Assembly (NCBI RefSeq): GCF_000775915.1
Contig: NZ_BBLT01000003.1
Coordinates: 62,001 to 126,000, forward strand
Source: Sporocytophaga myxococcoides
Lineage (GTDB): Bacteria; Bacteroidota; Bacteroidia; Cytophagales; Cytophagaceae
DNA: 64,000 nucleotides
Reading direction: 5' to 3'
A program made the translations under genes and the position numbers. How positions within the stretch are numbered: the first letter of the stretch is position 1; every line of letters starts with the position of its first letter. Shown here in pieces: positions 45,235-55,600 of the stretch. Below the pieces are notes generated by a model. That model had not been told where the DNA came from. It worked only from the letters and a program-made list of their open reading frames with translations, and did no database searches.

Positions 45235-45583
45235 TTTCGCTAGTTTAAAATTTCAGGATTTTAAAGATACTAAAAAATTGAAAAGTGATTTCATTGAAAA
45301 AGCCAGAGTTATTAACAAGTTTTTCTGTCATGGAGATGAAGGTGCTGGATAACAATTGTTTGGTAAGTCTCTGAAGAACAGTCAGCCTTAGAATTATTCA
45401 TTTTTATGAAGGAATGATTTGTGTACATAGAAAATTTTTAAAAGACAAAATTAGACCAAACCTCTAAGGAGAGAATAAAAGTTTTCTTTTCATTTAAGAA
45501 TACGGGAAACCCTTTTGCTCAAGCTCGTCATGACTCAATCAAGGTCATAAACTATTTTAAACATAATCAAAATTGCCCGGTTT
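45235..45583. other. Intergenic region between topB and the multi-PAS kinase
   Basis: About 350 bp of spacer containing the promoters of two divergent genes. I see no TAnnTTTG match, ORF or strong hairpin. Confidence 0.4.
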
Positions 45584-48500
45584 TTGAGTCGATATATCTT
45601 TTCAAATGGACAGATTGTTTTTGATTTAATGAATAAGGCAGGTGTAGAAATTCTTTATCTTAAAGATTATGCTCATTTTTTATTTCAGAACCACCTCACC
45701 GACCTTGCCAAGCAGGAATTGGTTATTAAGAGGGAGTTGGAACAGCCATTGCTGAAATGGTTGAACCATTTAACGGATGAAGAATTTTTAAAGATTATAG
45801 AAAAGCGTCTTACAGTATTCCTTAGGCATATGATGGAAGGTAGAGGAAACGAAGACATAGAAAGAGGGATATCTGATTGGAAGTCGGATCAGCTTCAGGA
45901 ACTTTCCAGATTACAAGTAACTGCTATGGATATTGCTGTTGATTATGGCGCACGAAAAAAAGCCTTGTTGAAATTTCTCCCTTATTACACTCATGACCTT
46001 GATCTTGCCTTGAAAATTATTAATGAGATAGTTGACTTTTATACGGTACATGAAAAAAGGGCGATTGAGGCATATACTGATATTCAGAAAGAAGAATCCG
46101 AAAGAATTATCAAGTCGCAAAAAGAAACGGAGCAAAAACTCCTGGTTAAAGAAAAGCGGCTTGAAGAGTCACAAAGAATGGCCGAACTTGGTAATTGGGA
46201 GTTTGATCTTTCTACAGGTGTTTACTCTTGGTCTGATGAGCTTTTCAGAATGTTCGGGTTGTCTTATAAATCTTCGATGGGCTTAGATGATATCTTTCCG
46301 CTAATGACAAAAGAAGCTTCAGAGAGAATACAAGAAAACATTCATAATGCTCTGGAGTTTGGGACTTCTTATACTCATGAATATGAGATCATACGACCTG
46401 ATGGGCAACATAGAATCGTAAGAACTTATGCTGTGCCGGAAAAAGATAAGGATGGCAAAGTAAAATTGTTAAAAGGAATTACACAGGATATCACTCACCT
46501 CAGAGAGACAGAGGGGCTATTAAGGCAAAGTCAGGAGCTGTTAGAACAGATAGCCAAATTAGCCCCAATAATTATACTTGTTATCAGAGTCGAAGATAAT
46601 GAGCTTATTTATTATAATGAGAATATTTTTGAAAACCTTGCCATAAAAGAAGTTGATGTAAAGAAAAATGGTTATAACCATTTGTTGGAAATAATTCATC
46701 CTGATGATCTTAAAACTGTCATTAATAGGAGTAAAAGTTATAGATCTATTAAGGAGAATGAAGAAAGTATAATGGAGTTCAGGATAAAGGATAAGGCCGG
46801 AAACTGGAGATGGTATTATTCCAGGTCTATTGTTTTTAAAAGGAATGGGAATGGCGAGGTTACACAAATTTTATTTACTGCTTCAGACATTAATGATCTT
46901 AAAAGCGCAGAAGAGACTCTAAAGCAGAATGCTAATTTCATTCAAAAGGTCGCTGAAACTATTCCCAACATTCTTTATATATATGACATCAGGGAGCAAA
47001 AAAATGTCTATGCAAACCGTACAGTGGGTGACGTATTGGGCTATTCTCCGGAGGGGTTGAAGGACCTTGGCACCAATGTGTTGACCACTTTTCTGCATCC
47101 TGATGATTTGCCGAAGATAACCAGGTATTTCAATGATTTTGTGAATGCGAAAGAAGGTGAGATAAGAAAACTTGTCTATAGAATGAAGGACGCAAGAGGG
47201 AAATGGAGCTGGTTCATCAGTATGGATACAATTTTTGCAAGGGATGAAAAAGGGATGCCCTTTCAGATTTTAGGGGTTACTCAAGATATTACAGATAGGG
47301 TTGAAGCAGAAGAAGCGCTAAAATATAGTGAAGCACAGTTGGTTGAGGCACAAAAAATCGGCCATGTCGGAAGCTTTGATTGGAATATGAAAACAAATAT
47401 TGTTCAGGGAACGCAGGAGTTTTTTAAAATATTTGGATTAAACGGAAATAACGGAACAGTGAGGTTGGAGGAAATTCAGGATTTGATACCAGAAGATGAC
47501 GCTCGGAAGATGTTTAAACTTGTAGAGGAGGCTGTCCTTGATAATAAGATGATAGATGTTGATTTCAGGATCAATGTCGGAGAAAAAACTCAAAACCTGA
47601 TATCCAGAGCCAAAATATATAAAGATGAGAGTGGACAAGGAGCCAGGGTTGTAGGCTCAATTTTGGATATTACAGAAATCAAACGAACAGAGGAAACCTT
47701 AAAGATAAAGAATGACGAGCTGACGAATGCTTATGATAAGCTTGACAAGGCCCAGAGTAAACTCAGGAGTATCAATACTGAATTGGAGAAAAGAGTTAAA
47801 GAAAGGACAGCAGAGCTTGAAGAAAGTGAAGAGAAGTACAGAGCATTTGTTGCACAAAGTCAGGAAGGTATATGGAGGTTTGAACTTCACATTATTAATG
47901 ATATAGATGTTGCTCTCTCAAGTGAAGAGCAGGTGCAAAAAATTCTGGATTATGGCTATGTTGCAGAATGCAATGAGAGAATGGCTCATATGTATGGCTA
48001 TGCATCTTCCTCAAAACTTACTGGCCGTACTATTAAAGAGCTGTTTGATACAAATGATGAGAAGATCGTTAAGATCTTTAGAAGGTTTGTCGATTCCGGT
48101 TATAAGCTGGAAAACTTATTGACATATGGAAGTGGACCGAATGAAAGTAAAAAATATTATTCAAGCAATGTGCTGGGAATTGTTGCGAAAGGAAAACTTG
48201 TCAGAGCCTGGTCCACTCAGATTGATATTACAGCAGCGAAAGTTGCAGAGAGAGAGATGAAAGCGAGCGAAGAACAATACCGCTTTCTTGCTGAAACGGT
48301 ACCTCAATTATTCTGGGCCTCTGATGCCAATGGGTGTATAGAATATTATAATCAAAACTGGTACAATTATACAGGCTTAGAATTTGATAAAGACCAAAAA
48401 TGGAGCTGGATAAATGCTGTTTATGATAAGGATAAGGGGCCGTCTATATCTAAACTTAATGAGTGTGTGAAGTCCGGAGAGATGTTTGAAATAGAATGCA

Positions 48501-49336
48501 GACTGAGAAAACACAATGGTAACTTTGAATGGCATTTAGCCAGGGCATTGCCACTTAAAGGTGATGGGGAGATTAAGAAATGGTTTGGGACATTCACTGA
48601 TATTAATGAAAGAAAGCTTATAGAAGAAAATCTCCGGATCAAAAATGAAGAATTATCAAAGATAAATCTTGACCTGGATAATTTCATATATACAGCTTCT
48701 CACGATCTTAAAGCTCCTATATCGAATATAGAAGGTTTGTTGCTGACAATCAACGATACGCTTGATCCGGAGCATTGCAAAGATGAGGAGATTGTTCAGC
48801 TCTTTGAGATGATGGATAAATCTATTCTAAGATTTAAAAGGACCATTCATGACCTGACTGAAATAACAAGAGCCCAGAAGAGCGCAGAGGAAGATAAAGA
48901 ATATGTAGTGTTTGAACGGATTTTTGAGGATGTAGTAACTTCTATCTATGATCTTGTGAATGCTACTCAGGCAACCTTTGACCTTGATTTTTCTGTCCCT
49001 TCAATAAAGTTTTCAAGAAAAAGTATGAGAAGTATTTTTTATAATCTTATAAGCAATGCTTTAAAATACAGACATCCAGATAGAAAACCTGTCGTAGAAG
49101 TTAAAACAGAGCAAGAAGAAGATTGGACAGTATTAACAGTAAAAGATAATGGGCTTGGAATTTCGGACACAAATAAAGAGAAGGTTTTTTCTATGTTTAA
49201 GCGCCTTCATGCCCATGAAGAAGGTTCTGGTGTCGGATTATACATCGTTAAAAGAATTGTTACCAATGCTGGCGGAAAAATAGAGCTTGAAAGCAAAGTT
49301 GATGAAGGTACAACCTTCAAAGTTTTCCTGAAATGA
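45584..49336 (+). CDS. Cytoplasmic multi-PAS sensor histidine kinase
   Basis: The product has 1250 residues and no membrane helix. Residues about 15-165 form a helical N-terminal domain that resembles the RsbR-type or globin-like sensor N-domains (HLTDEEFLKIIEKRLTVFL, LSRLQVTAMDIAVDYGARKKALLKFLPYY). Six PAS/PAC units follow (about 190-305, 315-435, 445-575, 585-700, 755-900, 905-1025) with a coiled coil at 700-755. HisKA has His1040 (YTASHDLKAPISNIEGLL) and HATPase_c spans about 1150-1250 (NLISNALKY, DNGLGIS, GSGVGLYIVKR). The start is TTG 45584; the first ATG is at 45629. It has no receiver, so its partner is encoded elsewhere. It ends 2 bp from the convergent FMN reductase stop. Confidence 0.9.
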   Translation: MSRYIFSNGQIVFDLMNKAGVEILYLKDYAHFLFQNHLTDLAKQELVIKRELEQPLLKWLNHLTDEEFLKIIEKRLTVFLRHMMEGRGNEDIERGISDWKSDQLQELSRLQVTAMDIAVDYGARKKALLKFLPYYTHDLDLALKIINEIVDFYTVHEKRAIEAYTDIQKEESERIIKSQKETEQKLLVKEKRLEESQRMAELGNWEFDLSTGVYSWSDELFRMFGLSYKSSMGLDDIFPLMTKEASERIQENIHNALEFGTSYTHEYEIIRPDGQHRIVRTYAVPEKDKDGKVKLLKGITQDITHLRETEGLLRQSQELLEQIAKLAPIIILVIRVEDNELIYYNENIFENLAIKEVDVKKNGYNHLLEIIHPDDLKTVINRSKSYRSIKENEESIMEFRIKDKAGNWRWYYSRSIVFKRNGNGEVTQILFTASDINDLKSAEETLKQNANFIQKVAETIPNILYIYDIREQKNVYANRTVGDVLGYSPEGLKDLGTNVLTTFLHPDDLPKITRYFNDFVNAKEGEIRKLVYRMKDARGKWSWFISMDTIFARDEKGMPFQILGVTQDITDRVEAEEALKYSEAQLVEAQKIGHVGSFDWNMKTNIVQGTQEFFKIFGLNGNNGTVRLEEIQDLIPEDDARKMFKLVEEAVLDNKMIDVDFRINVGEKTQNLISRAKIYKDESGQGARVVGSILDITEIKRTEETLKIKNDELTNAYDKLDKAQSKLRSINTELEKRVKERTAELEESEEKYRAFVAQSQEGIWRFELHIINDIDVALSSEEQVQKILDYGYVAECNERMAHMYGYASSSKLTGRTIKELFDTNDEKIVKIFRRFVDSGYKLENLLTYGSGPNESKKYYSSNVLGIVAKGKLVRAWSTQIDITAAKVAEREMKASEEQYRFLAETVPQLFWASDANGCIEYYNQNWYNYTGLEFDKDQKWSWINAVYDKDKGPSISKLNECVKSGEMFEIECRLRKHNGNFEWHLARALPLKGDGEIKKWFGTFTDINERKLIEENLRIKNEELSKINLDLDNFIYTASHDLKAPISNIEGLLLTINDTLDPEHCKDEEIVQLFEMMDKSILRFKRTIHDLTEITRAQKSAEEDKEYVVFERIFEDVVTSIYDLVNATQATFDLDFSVPSIKFSRKSMRSIFYNLISNALKYRHPDRKPVVEVKTEQEEDWTVLTVKDNGLGISDTNKEKVFSMFKRLHAHEEGSGVGLYIVKRIVTNAGGKIELESKVDEGTTFKVFLK

Positions 49337-49338
49337 TT

Positions 49339-49884
49339 TTAATATTCCGGAGTATAATTTTCGATATAATCAGACAATTTTACCAATAAATTTTCAAGGA
49401 TAGTTATGGTTTCTTTGTCAATAATTTTTTTGTTGGAGTCAAGCTTTGAATTTACATTAGCTATGCTAAATGAGCCAATCTGTTTGACTCCTAAGGCCGT
49501 TAATGACATTTGAAGGGATGCAAGAGCTTTTTCACCTCCTGTATTTAGAGGTGAAGCGCTTAAAGTCAGTACTGGTTTTTCATTGAATTCACCAGAAGAA
49601 ACACACCAGTCCAATGCATTTTTAAGAACTCCGGGAAGGTTAAATGCATATTCAGGAGTACAGAATATTATCCCGTTTGCATTTTTAATCAACTTGCGTA
49701 GTTTCTCCACAGCCTCTGGTGTTTTGCCCGAATCCCTTTCCGGACTGAAATGAGGTAGGTCGTCCAGTGCTGAAAACAAATCTATTTTAATTGATGGACT
49801 TGCTAGCTTTGCCATAAACCTTAGTATAGAGGTGTTTGTCGAGGTTGATTTCAAGCTTCCGGATATTGCCAAGAAATTTTTCAT
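49339..49884 (-). CDS. NADPH-dependent FMN reductase family protein
   Basis: The product has 181 residues with a flavodoxin-like fold. The phosphate loop is ISGSLKSTSTN, the FMN-ring loop is IFCTPEYAFNLPGVLKNALDWCV and the later motif LSASPLNTGGEKALASLQMSL follows the SsuE/azoreductase-like group (PF03358). Such enzymes reduce FMN, quinones, chromate or azo dyes with NAD(P)H; the natural acceptor cannot be read. Its stop lies 2 bp from that of the convergent multi-PAS kinase, with no terminator between them. Confidence 0.9.
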   Translation of the reverse strand: MKNFLAISGSLKSTSTNTSILRFMAKLASPSIKIDLFSALDDLPHFSPERDSGKTPEAVEKLRKLIKNANGIIFCTPEYAFNLPGVLKNALDWCVSSGEFNEKPVLTLSASPLNTGGEKALASLQMSLTALGVKQIGSFSIANVNSKLDSNKKIIDKETITILENLLVKLSDYIENYTPEY

Positions 49885-50230
49885 TTGCTGCTGCTTATTT
49901 AATTTACTGCCAATTTAGGTAATATGTTCAGACCAAATGTTGATTTTTATGCAAAATTGTATCAATTTTTAGAGTAAAATTACCTGATAGTTTTGGCTTA
50001 TTTCATTCATTAAAGTTGGTCCTGAACATTAATCAGCTGTTATATATTGATTATGAATTTACACCTGATTCCATCGTTTTGCTTTTTAAACTTGTAAGGT
50101 TTATATTTGAATCATTGTCAGTCACTTAATTCTTTTTAATCATTAGCTGGATTTCCTGACCCTGATACTTAAAGGCTTTTCTATCAATTATTTGAATGTT
50201 TAAAATATACTAAGAAAAGATGTCTATAAT
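49885..50230. other. Intergenic region without a recognisable gene
   Basis: About 345 bp of AT-rich spacer between the FMN reductase start and the collar pseudogene. I see no ORF or clear promoter. Confidence 0.4.
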
Positions 50231-50573
50231 ATGGAATTTATATATGCTATAACATTTTCATTGATATCTTACATTTGTTGTGGCCAGTCAGTTTCTACAT
50301 ATGTTATTAACAGAAGAGGTTATTTAGCGGGCGAGATTGCTCTACCTGCAATTGGTAAAGATGATTTAATTATAACTGAAGGAGCCCTTCATCAAGCTTT
50401 CACAGGTTTCTTATCCTTGGTATACCGCAAATGCTGCAATTTTGGGAACAATGTATCGTGGAGATGGAAAAACTGCTTTTGCATTACCTGATCTTAGGGG
50501 AAGAGTACCGATATATGCTGTGAAAGGGTTAGGGCTTAGCTCCTATACCAAAGGACAGACAGGAGGTACGTGA
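50231..50573 (+). pseudogene. Frameshifted, truncated phage tail-collar protein gene
   Basis: An ATG at 50231 opens a signal-like 86-codon frame that ends at 50491. In the next frame (about 50382-50573) the sequence reads EPFIK…NAAILGTMYRGDGKTAFALPDLRGRVPIYAVKG…GQTGGT and a TGA. The GT.Y.GDG.T.FALPDLRGR core is the signature of the phage tail collar domain (PF07484), as in microcystin-dependent proteins. A shift of frame near 50400 breaks the gene, and the C-terminal part is missing (the domain is usually followed by about 80-100 more residues). Some of the sequence between the expected GWA.C.GQ motif and NAAILGT is also gone. The remnant is small but the motif is clear. Confidence 0.75.
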
Positions 50574-50646
50574 AACTATATTTAGAAATCTATACAAAAA
50601 AAGGCTCTTTGAACTAAACTTTTAATTTTGAATTTACAATTCGATA

Positions 50647-50680
50647 AATGCGGCAATTGCTACCAATTGCCGCATTTGTG
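50647..50680. terminator. Perfect 13-bp hairpin, orphan terminator-like
   Basis: AATGCGGCAATTG (50647-50659) and CAATTGCCGCATT (50664-50676) form a perfect stem around CTAC. It lies 74 bp after the collar pseudogene, the likely former owner. The T tail is weak (TGTGTTT). The remaining spacer to 50972 has no gene. Confidence 0.55.
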
Positions 50681-50972
50681 TTTAAAGTATTTATGCTTAT
50701 TACAAAAAACAAATTCATCTGCGCATATTAATCTTTGCAGGATTTTGTCAGGCTTAAAGATTTTTATCATGGAAGTCATATGCTTCCATTATTACTTCTT
50801 TTAACAGTTTGATAGGTTCTATTAGTAATGCTTGGCTGGTTTGTCAGTGATAATGAAAACCACTATTCAGGAGGGAGGACTGAATCTGTGACTATTGAAG
50901 CCATAGTGATCGAAGATATGATTATAAATTATATATAAATTTCTATGGATAAAAGGCAATGAGATAATAACT

Positions 50973-52412
50973 ATGTTTAAATTTTTTAAAAGATTAAGTA
51001 TTTATGGAACATCTCCGGGCTTCAAAACCTGGGAAAATAGAAATATTATCATTGCCAATAGTATTGCTTTGTGTGTTGCTATCCTTTTGAGCACATTTAT
51101 AATGCTTGATTTTTTTATCTACCGGTCAAGTGCACTTGTTGTAACAATTTTTATGTCAATGGTACTGTCAAATATTTTTACTCTTTTCTTGTCAAAATAT
51201 GGATATATCAAGGCTTCAAAATTTTTGCTTACAGTAGCAAACTGTTCAGGAATGCTTGTTATGACTATAGCAGATAAAAAATCTGGTACCGCTATTCACG
51301 ATGCTTATTTTTTTCTTCCGCGAACTGCTTTGTTATTGTTATGTATTATACCTCTTGCAATTTATCAGTTAGAGGAAAGAGTGGCCTTGATTAGCAGTAT
51401 GATCTTTGGTTTTTTAACTCTGATTTTATTTGATCCTATACATTATCTATTTGGAGTGGATTATTATCAGATGGGCTTTCAGGATGACAAGTATTATTTT
51501 GCCAACGTTGTATATTTTCTATTTTATTCCTTTCTGATTGGTAGCTTTGGTTTTTTTAAAAAGAACATTGAATCATTTGAAAGGAAGAATCACCTTCTGG
51601 TACATTCATTAAGGGGGAAAACCGAAATTGTTCAGGCTCAGAAGGTCGATTTGGAAAGTAAAAATTATATTCTTGAAAAGTTACTGAGTGAAAGAGATAA
51701 AGATCTTTCGAAGGTTACGGAAGAACTTTTCAGATACAACCAGGAATTATTGGAATACTCTTATACGCTTTCACATAAAATCCGTGGTCCTGTTGCCAGT
51801 GTGCTAGGTCTGTTAAACCTGATTAGAATTACAAGAAATCAGACGGAGATACGGGAGTACCTTAAAAAGCTGGAGCAATCGGTCCTTGCTTTGGATAATA
51901 TTATTTATGATCTTAATAATATTGCAGATATTCAGCAGGAAAGTTATCAGACAAGAGACCTGGTGTATTTCAGAGAGGAGTTTGAAAAAGTTATAAATCA
52001 TCTGAAGCCCAAAATTAGGGACTATGATGTAAAGATTTCTGAAGACTTTAAGGATGCGCCTGAAATATACTCGGTTCAGGAAAAAATATATTATGTGCTA
52101 AATGAACTGATTACAAATGCTATTCAGTTCAGAAAACCAGATCGTCAGCTGGAGATTTTCGTCAGGACTTACAGACAAGGGGACAATATAGTTATAGAAG
52201 TACGTGATAATGGCTCCGGTATGGATCTGGATAGTTACGGTGATGATCTGTTTAAACCTTTTAAGAGATTTCATCCGGACGCTTCAGGAACAGGACTTGG
52301 CTTGTATATACTCAAACTTATTGTAGAGAAACTGCAGGGTGAGATTATAGCTGATAGTTCCAGAAAGTTTGGAACTATAGTTAAGGTTATTTTAAAAAAT
52401 CGATTAAATTAG
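50973..52412 (+). CDS. Membrane sensor histidine kinase
   Basis: The product has 479 residues. The N-terminal block (about 20-195) holds six hydrophobic helices (IIIANSIALCVAILLSTFIM, ALVVTIFMSMVLSNIFTLFL, FLLTVANCSGMLVM, TALLLLCIIPLAIY, ISSMIFGFLTLILF, NVVYFLFYSFLIGSFGFF) without an obvious outer sensor domain. A coiled coil follows (about 200-255), then HisKA with His268 (YTLSHKIRGPVASVLGLL) and HATPase_c (about 365-479: NELITNAIQF, DNGSGMD, GTGLGLYILK). The residue after the His is Lys instead of the usual Glu or Asp, a change seen in some Bacteroidota kinases. No response regulator is adjacent. Confidence 0.88.
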   Translation: MFKFFKRLSIYGTSPGFKTWENRNIIIANSIALCVAILLSTFIMLDFFIYRSSALVVTIFMSMVLSNIFTLFLSKYGYIKASKFLLTVANCSGMLVMTIADKKSGTAIHDAYFFLPRTALLLLCIIPLAIYQLEERVALISSMIFGFLTLILFDPIHYLFGVDYYQMGFQDDKYYFANVVYFLFYSFLIGSFGFFKKNIESFERKNHLLVHSLRGKTEIVQAQKVDLESKNYILEKLLSERDKDLSKVTEELFRYNQELLEYSYTLSHKIRGPVASVLGLLNLIRITRNQTEIREYLKKLEQSVLALDNIIYDLNNIADIQQESYQTRDLVYFREEFEKVINHLKPKIRDYDVKISEDFKDAPEIYSVQEKIYYVLNELITNAIQFRKPDRQLEIFVRTYRQGDNIVIEVRDNGSGMDLDSYGDDLFKPFKRFHPDASGTGLGLYILKLIVEKLQGEIIADSSRKFGTIVKVILKNRLN

Positions 52413-52631
52413 AACCAGGTAAGGAATTTATTTTCATTTTATAAAATTGGTTTTGCAGGAATTTTATTATCTAAATGGTCTGCAGGTTAAGGAAGCGGTT
52501 ATGACCTGTTTATCAAAACCATGCTTCGTTTTGTCTCGTAAAAAGTAAGAATAGTACAAATTTTCATATACACTTCAGGACACTGCATTTTCGTAATTTC
52601 GTTGAAAGTCAATTGAACACCAGGTCTTGTA

Positions 52632-55600
52632 ATGTTAAATCATACAGGTATGCGCGATAACTACCCAATAAATTCATTATTCTCTAAAATTTCATCAGGA
52701 ATATTTTTAGCCACTTCGTTTTTCTGCTTTTCCGGCAATTCCCATGCCCAGAAAATTGAAATCTGGCAAGGATCGGTTTTGCATTCACATAACAGCACTG
52801 TAGCTTTCCCCCCTGCAGCAGAAACAACTCCTTCACTGAGTTTCGTGATAAAAAATGCTGGAAATGCAGATCTTCAATTGACAGGAGAACCTTTGGTGAG
52901 ATTTAATAAGGTGGTTGATTTCTTTCTGAATGATGAGCCATCTGCAACTATAGTAAAACCAGGTGATTCTTCAGTATTTTCAATATCTTATTTTCCATCA
53001 TCAAGCGATGTAAATACAGCTCGGATATTTATTGCTTCCAACGATCAGGACAATGAAACTTTTATACTTAATCTAACGGGGCCTGGAAACTTGCTCTATA
53101 GCTCCCTGAATCAGTGGCCAGGTAATGCCAACATACAATCCAGCGGTGATGCTGGTTACGCCGGAGGCGTTTCTGTTAATATTGAAAATGTTAAAATTTC
53201 AGGAAAGACAAACACTTATTGGGGGCCAGTTGTAGATTCTCAAGGGTCCCTGTCTCTGAGCCTCACTTATGATGGTTTCAGTGTATCTGATGATGAGGTA
53301 ATGAAGTTCTCGCCGGGTGAAAGCAGTTTGGAAAACGGTATTCTTGTTTGGAAAGGGAGGTCAATCCTGATTGATGCTATCGACGGAAGTTCTCCTATAG
53401 TTTATACTAGAGCAACGTTACAAGCTTTGAAAGGAGATGGTTCTGTTTATCCTTTGATTAATCCAGATATGCTAGGCTTGCCTTCTCAGATTGGTGGTCT
53501 TGTTAAATTTTCTTCTGAAATTGATAAGCTTGAAGCCAACCTTCTGGTAGAAGCATCTTTATCTCCTGATGCTGACTATATGCCGTTCCAGGAGTTTTAT
53601 GAGACACAAGCAATACCTGCAGATCCAACATCGGCATATTACCTGGGAAATCATGGCTTTTATTGGTATAATCTTCCTCCTGTAGTTGAAACAAATATAG
53701 GACTTGTGCTTAATGAAGGAGGAAAAGAAATTATAAATTCAGAGCTCCTGAATATCTCTGATGAATCTTCATCCGAATCAGTCACCTTTTCTTTTGACCC
53801 AGCTCTCACAACTGATAATCCTGTTAAAAACGGGACGGGATACCTTGTTCTAAAAAGTGATACCCTTAAAAAATCAGATTCCTTTACTTTAAAAGATCTG
53901 GAAGATGGAAATTTAAGTTTTGTCCATAATGGAGGAGGCGCTGTTTTTGAAGATGCGTTTAATTTTATTGTAAAAGATGGTAAGAATTCGGTCGCATCAG
54001 ATAATGGTTCTTCATTATTTACTTTTAAAATAGATATCGAGCCCGTTAACGACTTGCCAATAGCAAAAGCAGATACAATTTATATATCTTACAAAGGAAG
54101 TTATTCAGGCCAGTTGGTGGCTACTGATGAGGAGCAAGACAATCTGACATTTGAAATAGTTGATCAGCCTTTGCTTGGATCTGTTGACCTAAAGGAAAAT
54201 GGTAGCTTTATTTATATTTCTGCTTCCACTGGTTCTGCAACAGACCTTTTTACTTTCAGAGTACATGATGGATCCGGATTCAGTAATGTGAGTGGAGTTT
54301 TGATTAATCTTATTAATTCTGCTCCGATTGCAAAATCTGAACATATTACTACAAGAGAAAATGTTGAGGTGTCAGGGAATCTTTCAGCTTCTGATGCAGA
54401 GGGTGAGAACTTAACTTTTCATTTAATTTCTAATGGTTCAAAAGGTAATGTGGAGATGGAAGGAGATGGATCTTTTACTTATAAGCCTGGTACCGGAAAA
54501 TTCGGAACCGAGATATTTTCTTTCAAAGTTATTGATAATGCCGGAAATGAGTCGCCGGTAATGCCTTATTATATTCACATAAAACCCTCCTTAGACGAAG
54601 GTGATGTGCTGATAGCTGACGGAGATAAAATTAGAATTGTGGATCCCTCGACTTCTCAGGATAGCATAGTAGCTTCCGGAGAATACATTAAAAATGCCAG
54701 AAATGCTTATTATAAAAATGGAACAAGTTTGTTTGTGCTGGATGCAGAATCAGGCCTTGTTAAAATAGACATAGAAACTGGATTGCAGACATTGTTGGTG
54801 GATGTTAATCGTTTCAGCATGCTTCCTTCCGATCCTTTGGCACCTGCAATGGTTATGGATAAAGCTGGTAATTTGATCATGGCTGACGGCACTAATGGGG
54901 TAGTCAGAATTGATACAGCAACAGGTTTTGTTGAGTCTGTTTACCAGGGCGGAGATCTGCAGTTTGCAAGCGGAATATTACTATTGAGAAATGGAGACCT
55001 GGTAGTAGGAAATGCTGGAGTGTTTTTTGGTGCGCCAAGCTCTATACTGAAAATATCACCTAACAATTTTGTCGTAAATATCAGCACTGGTAATGATGTC
55101 TTGCTACCGTTGGATATTGCTTTGAAGGATCAGGAGAACATCTATGTTGCCGATGGAGGTAGCCTTGCTTCGGGAACAGATGAGGTCTTTACACTAAACC
55201 TTTTGGATGGAAGTAAAGAACATATTTCTGCTACAGGAGATCTTAACTGGCCTGCCGGAATAGATTTTCAGCAACAAAAAGAGTTGTTCTATGTGATAAG
55301 TCAGGGCGATAAATCAATATTACGGTATGACTTAAATGGAGCAAAGTCAGTTATTGTTACAGAGGATGGTTTGGTGAATCCTTTCGGACTTTTTGTGATT
55401 CAAAGGACAAATATGAAGCCTGAATTTACTTCCATTGATGCGTTATCTGGAATATTCGGGACTGTTTACAGGATAGATCTGGATACTGTTTTGACTGATG
55501 ATGTTGACGCTCTTTTCGACCTTTCTGTTGAAGTCGAATCGTCAGATAGAAGTGTTGTTGATGTGTCAATTGATGGTAAGATTATTACTTTAATCTGCCT

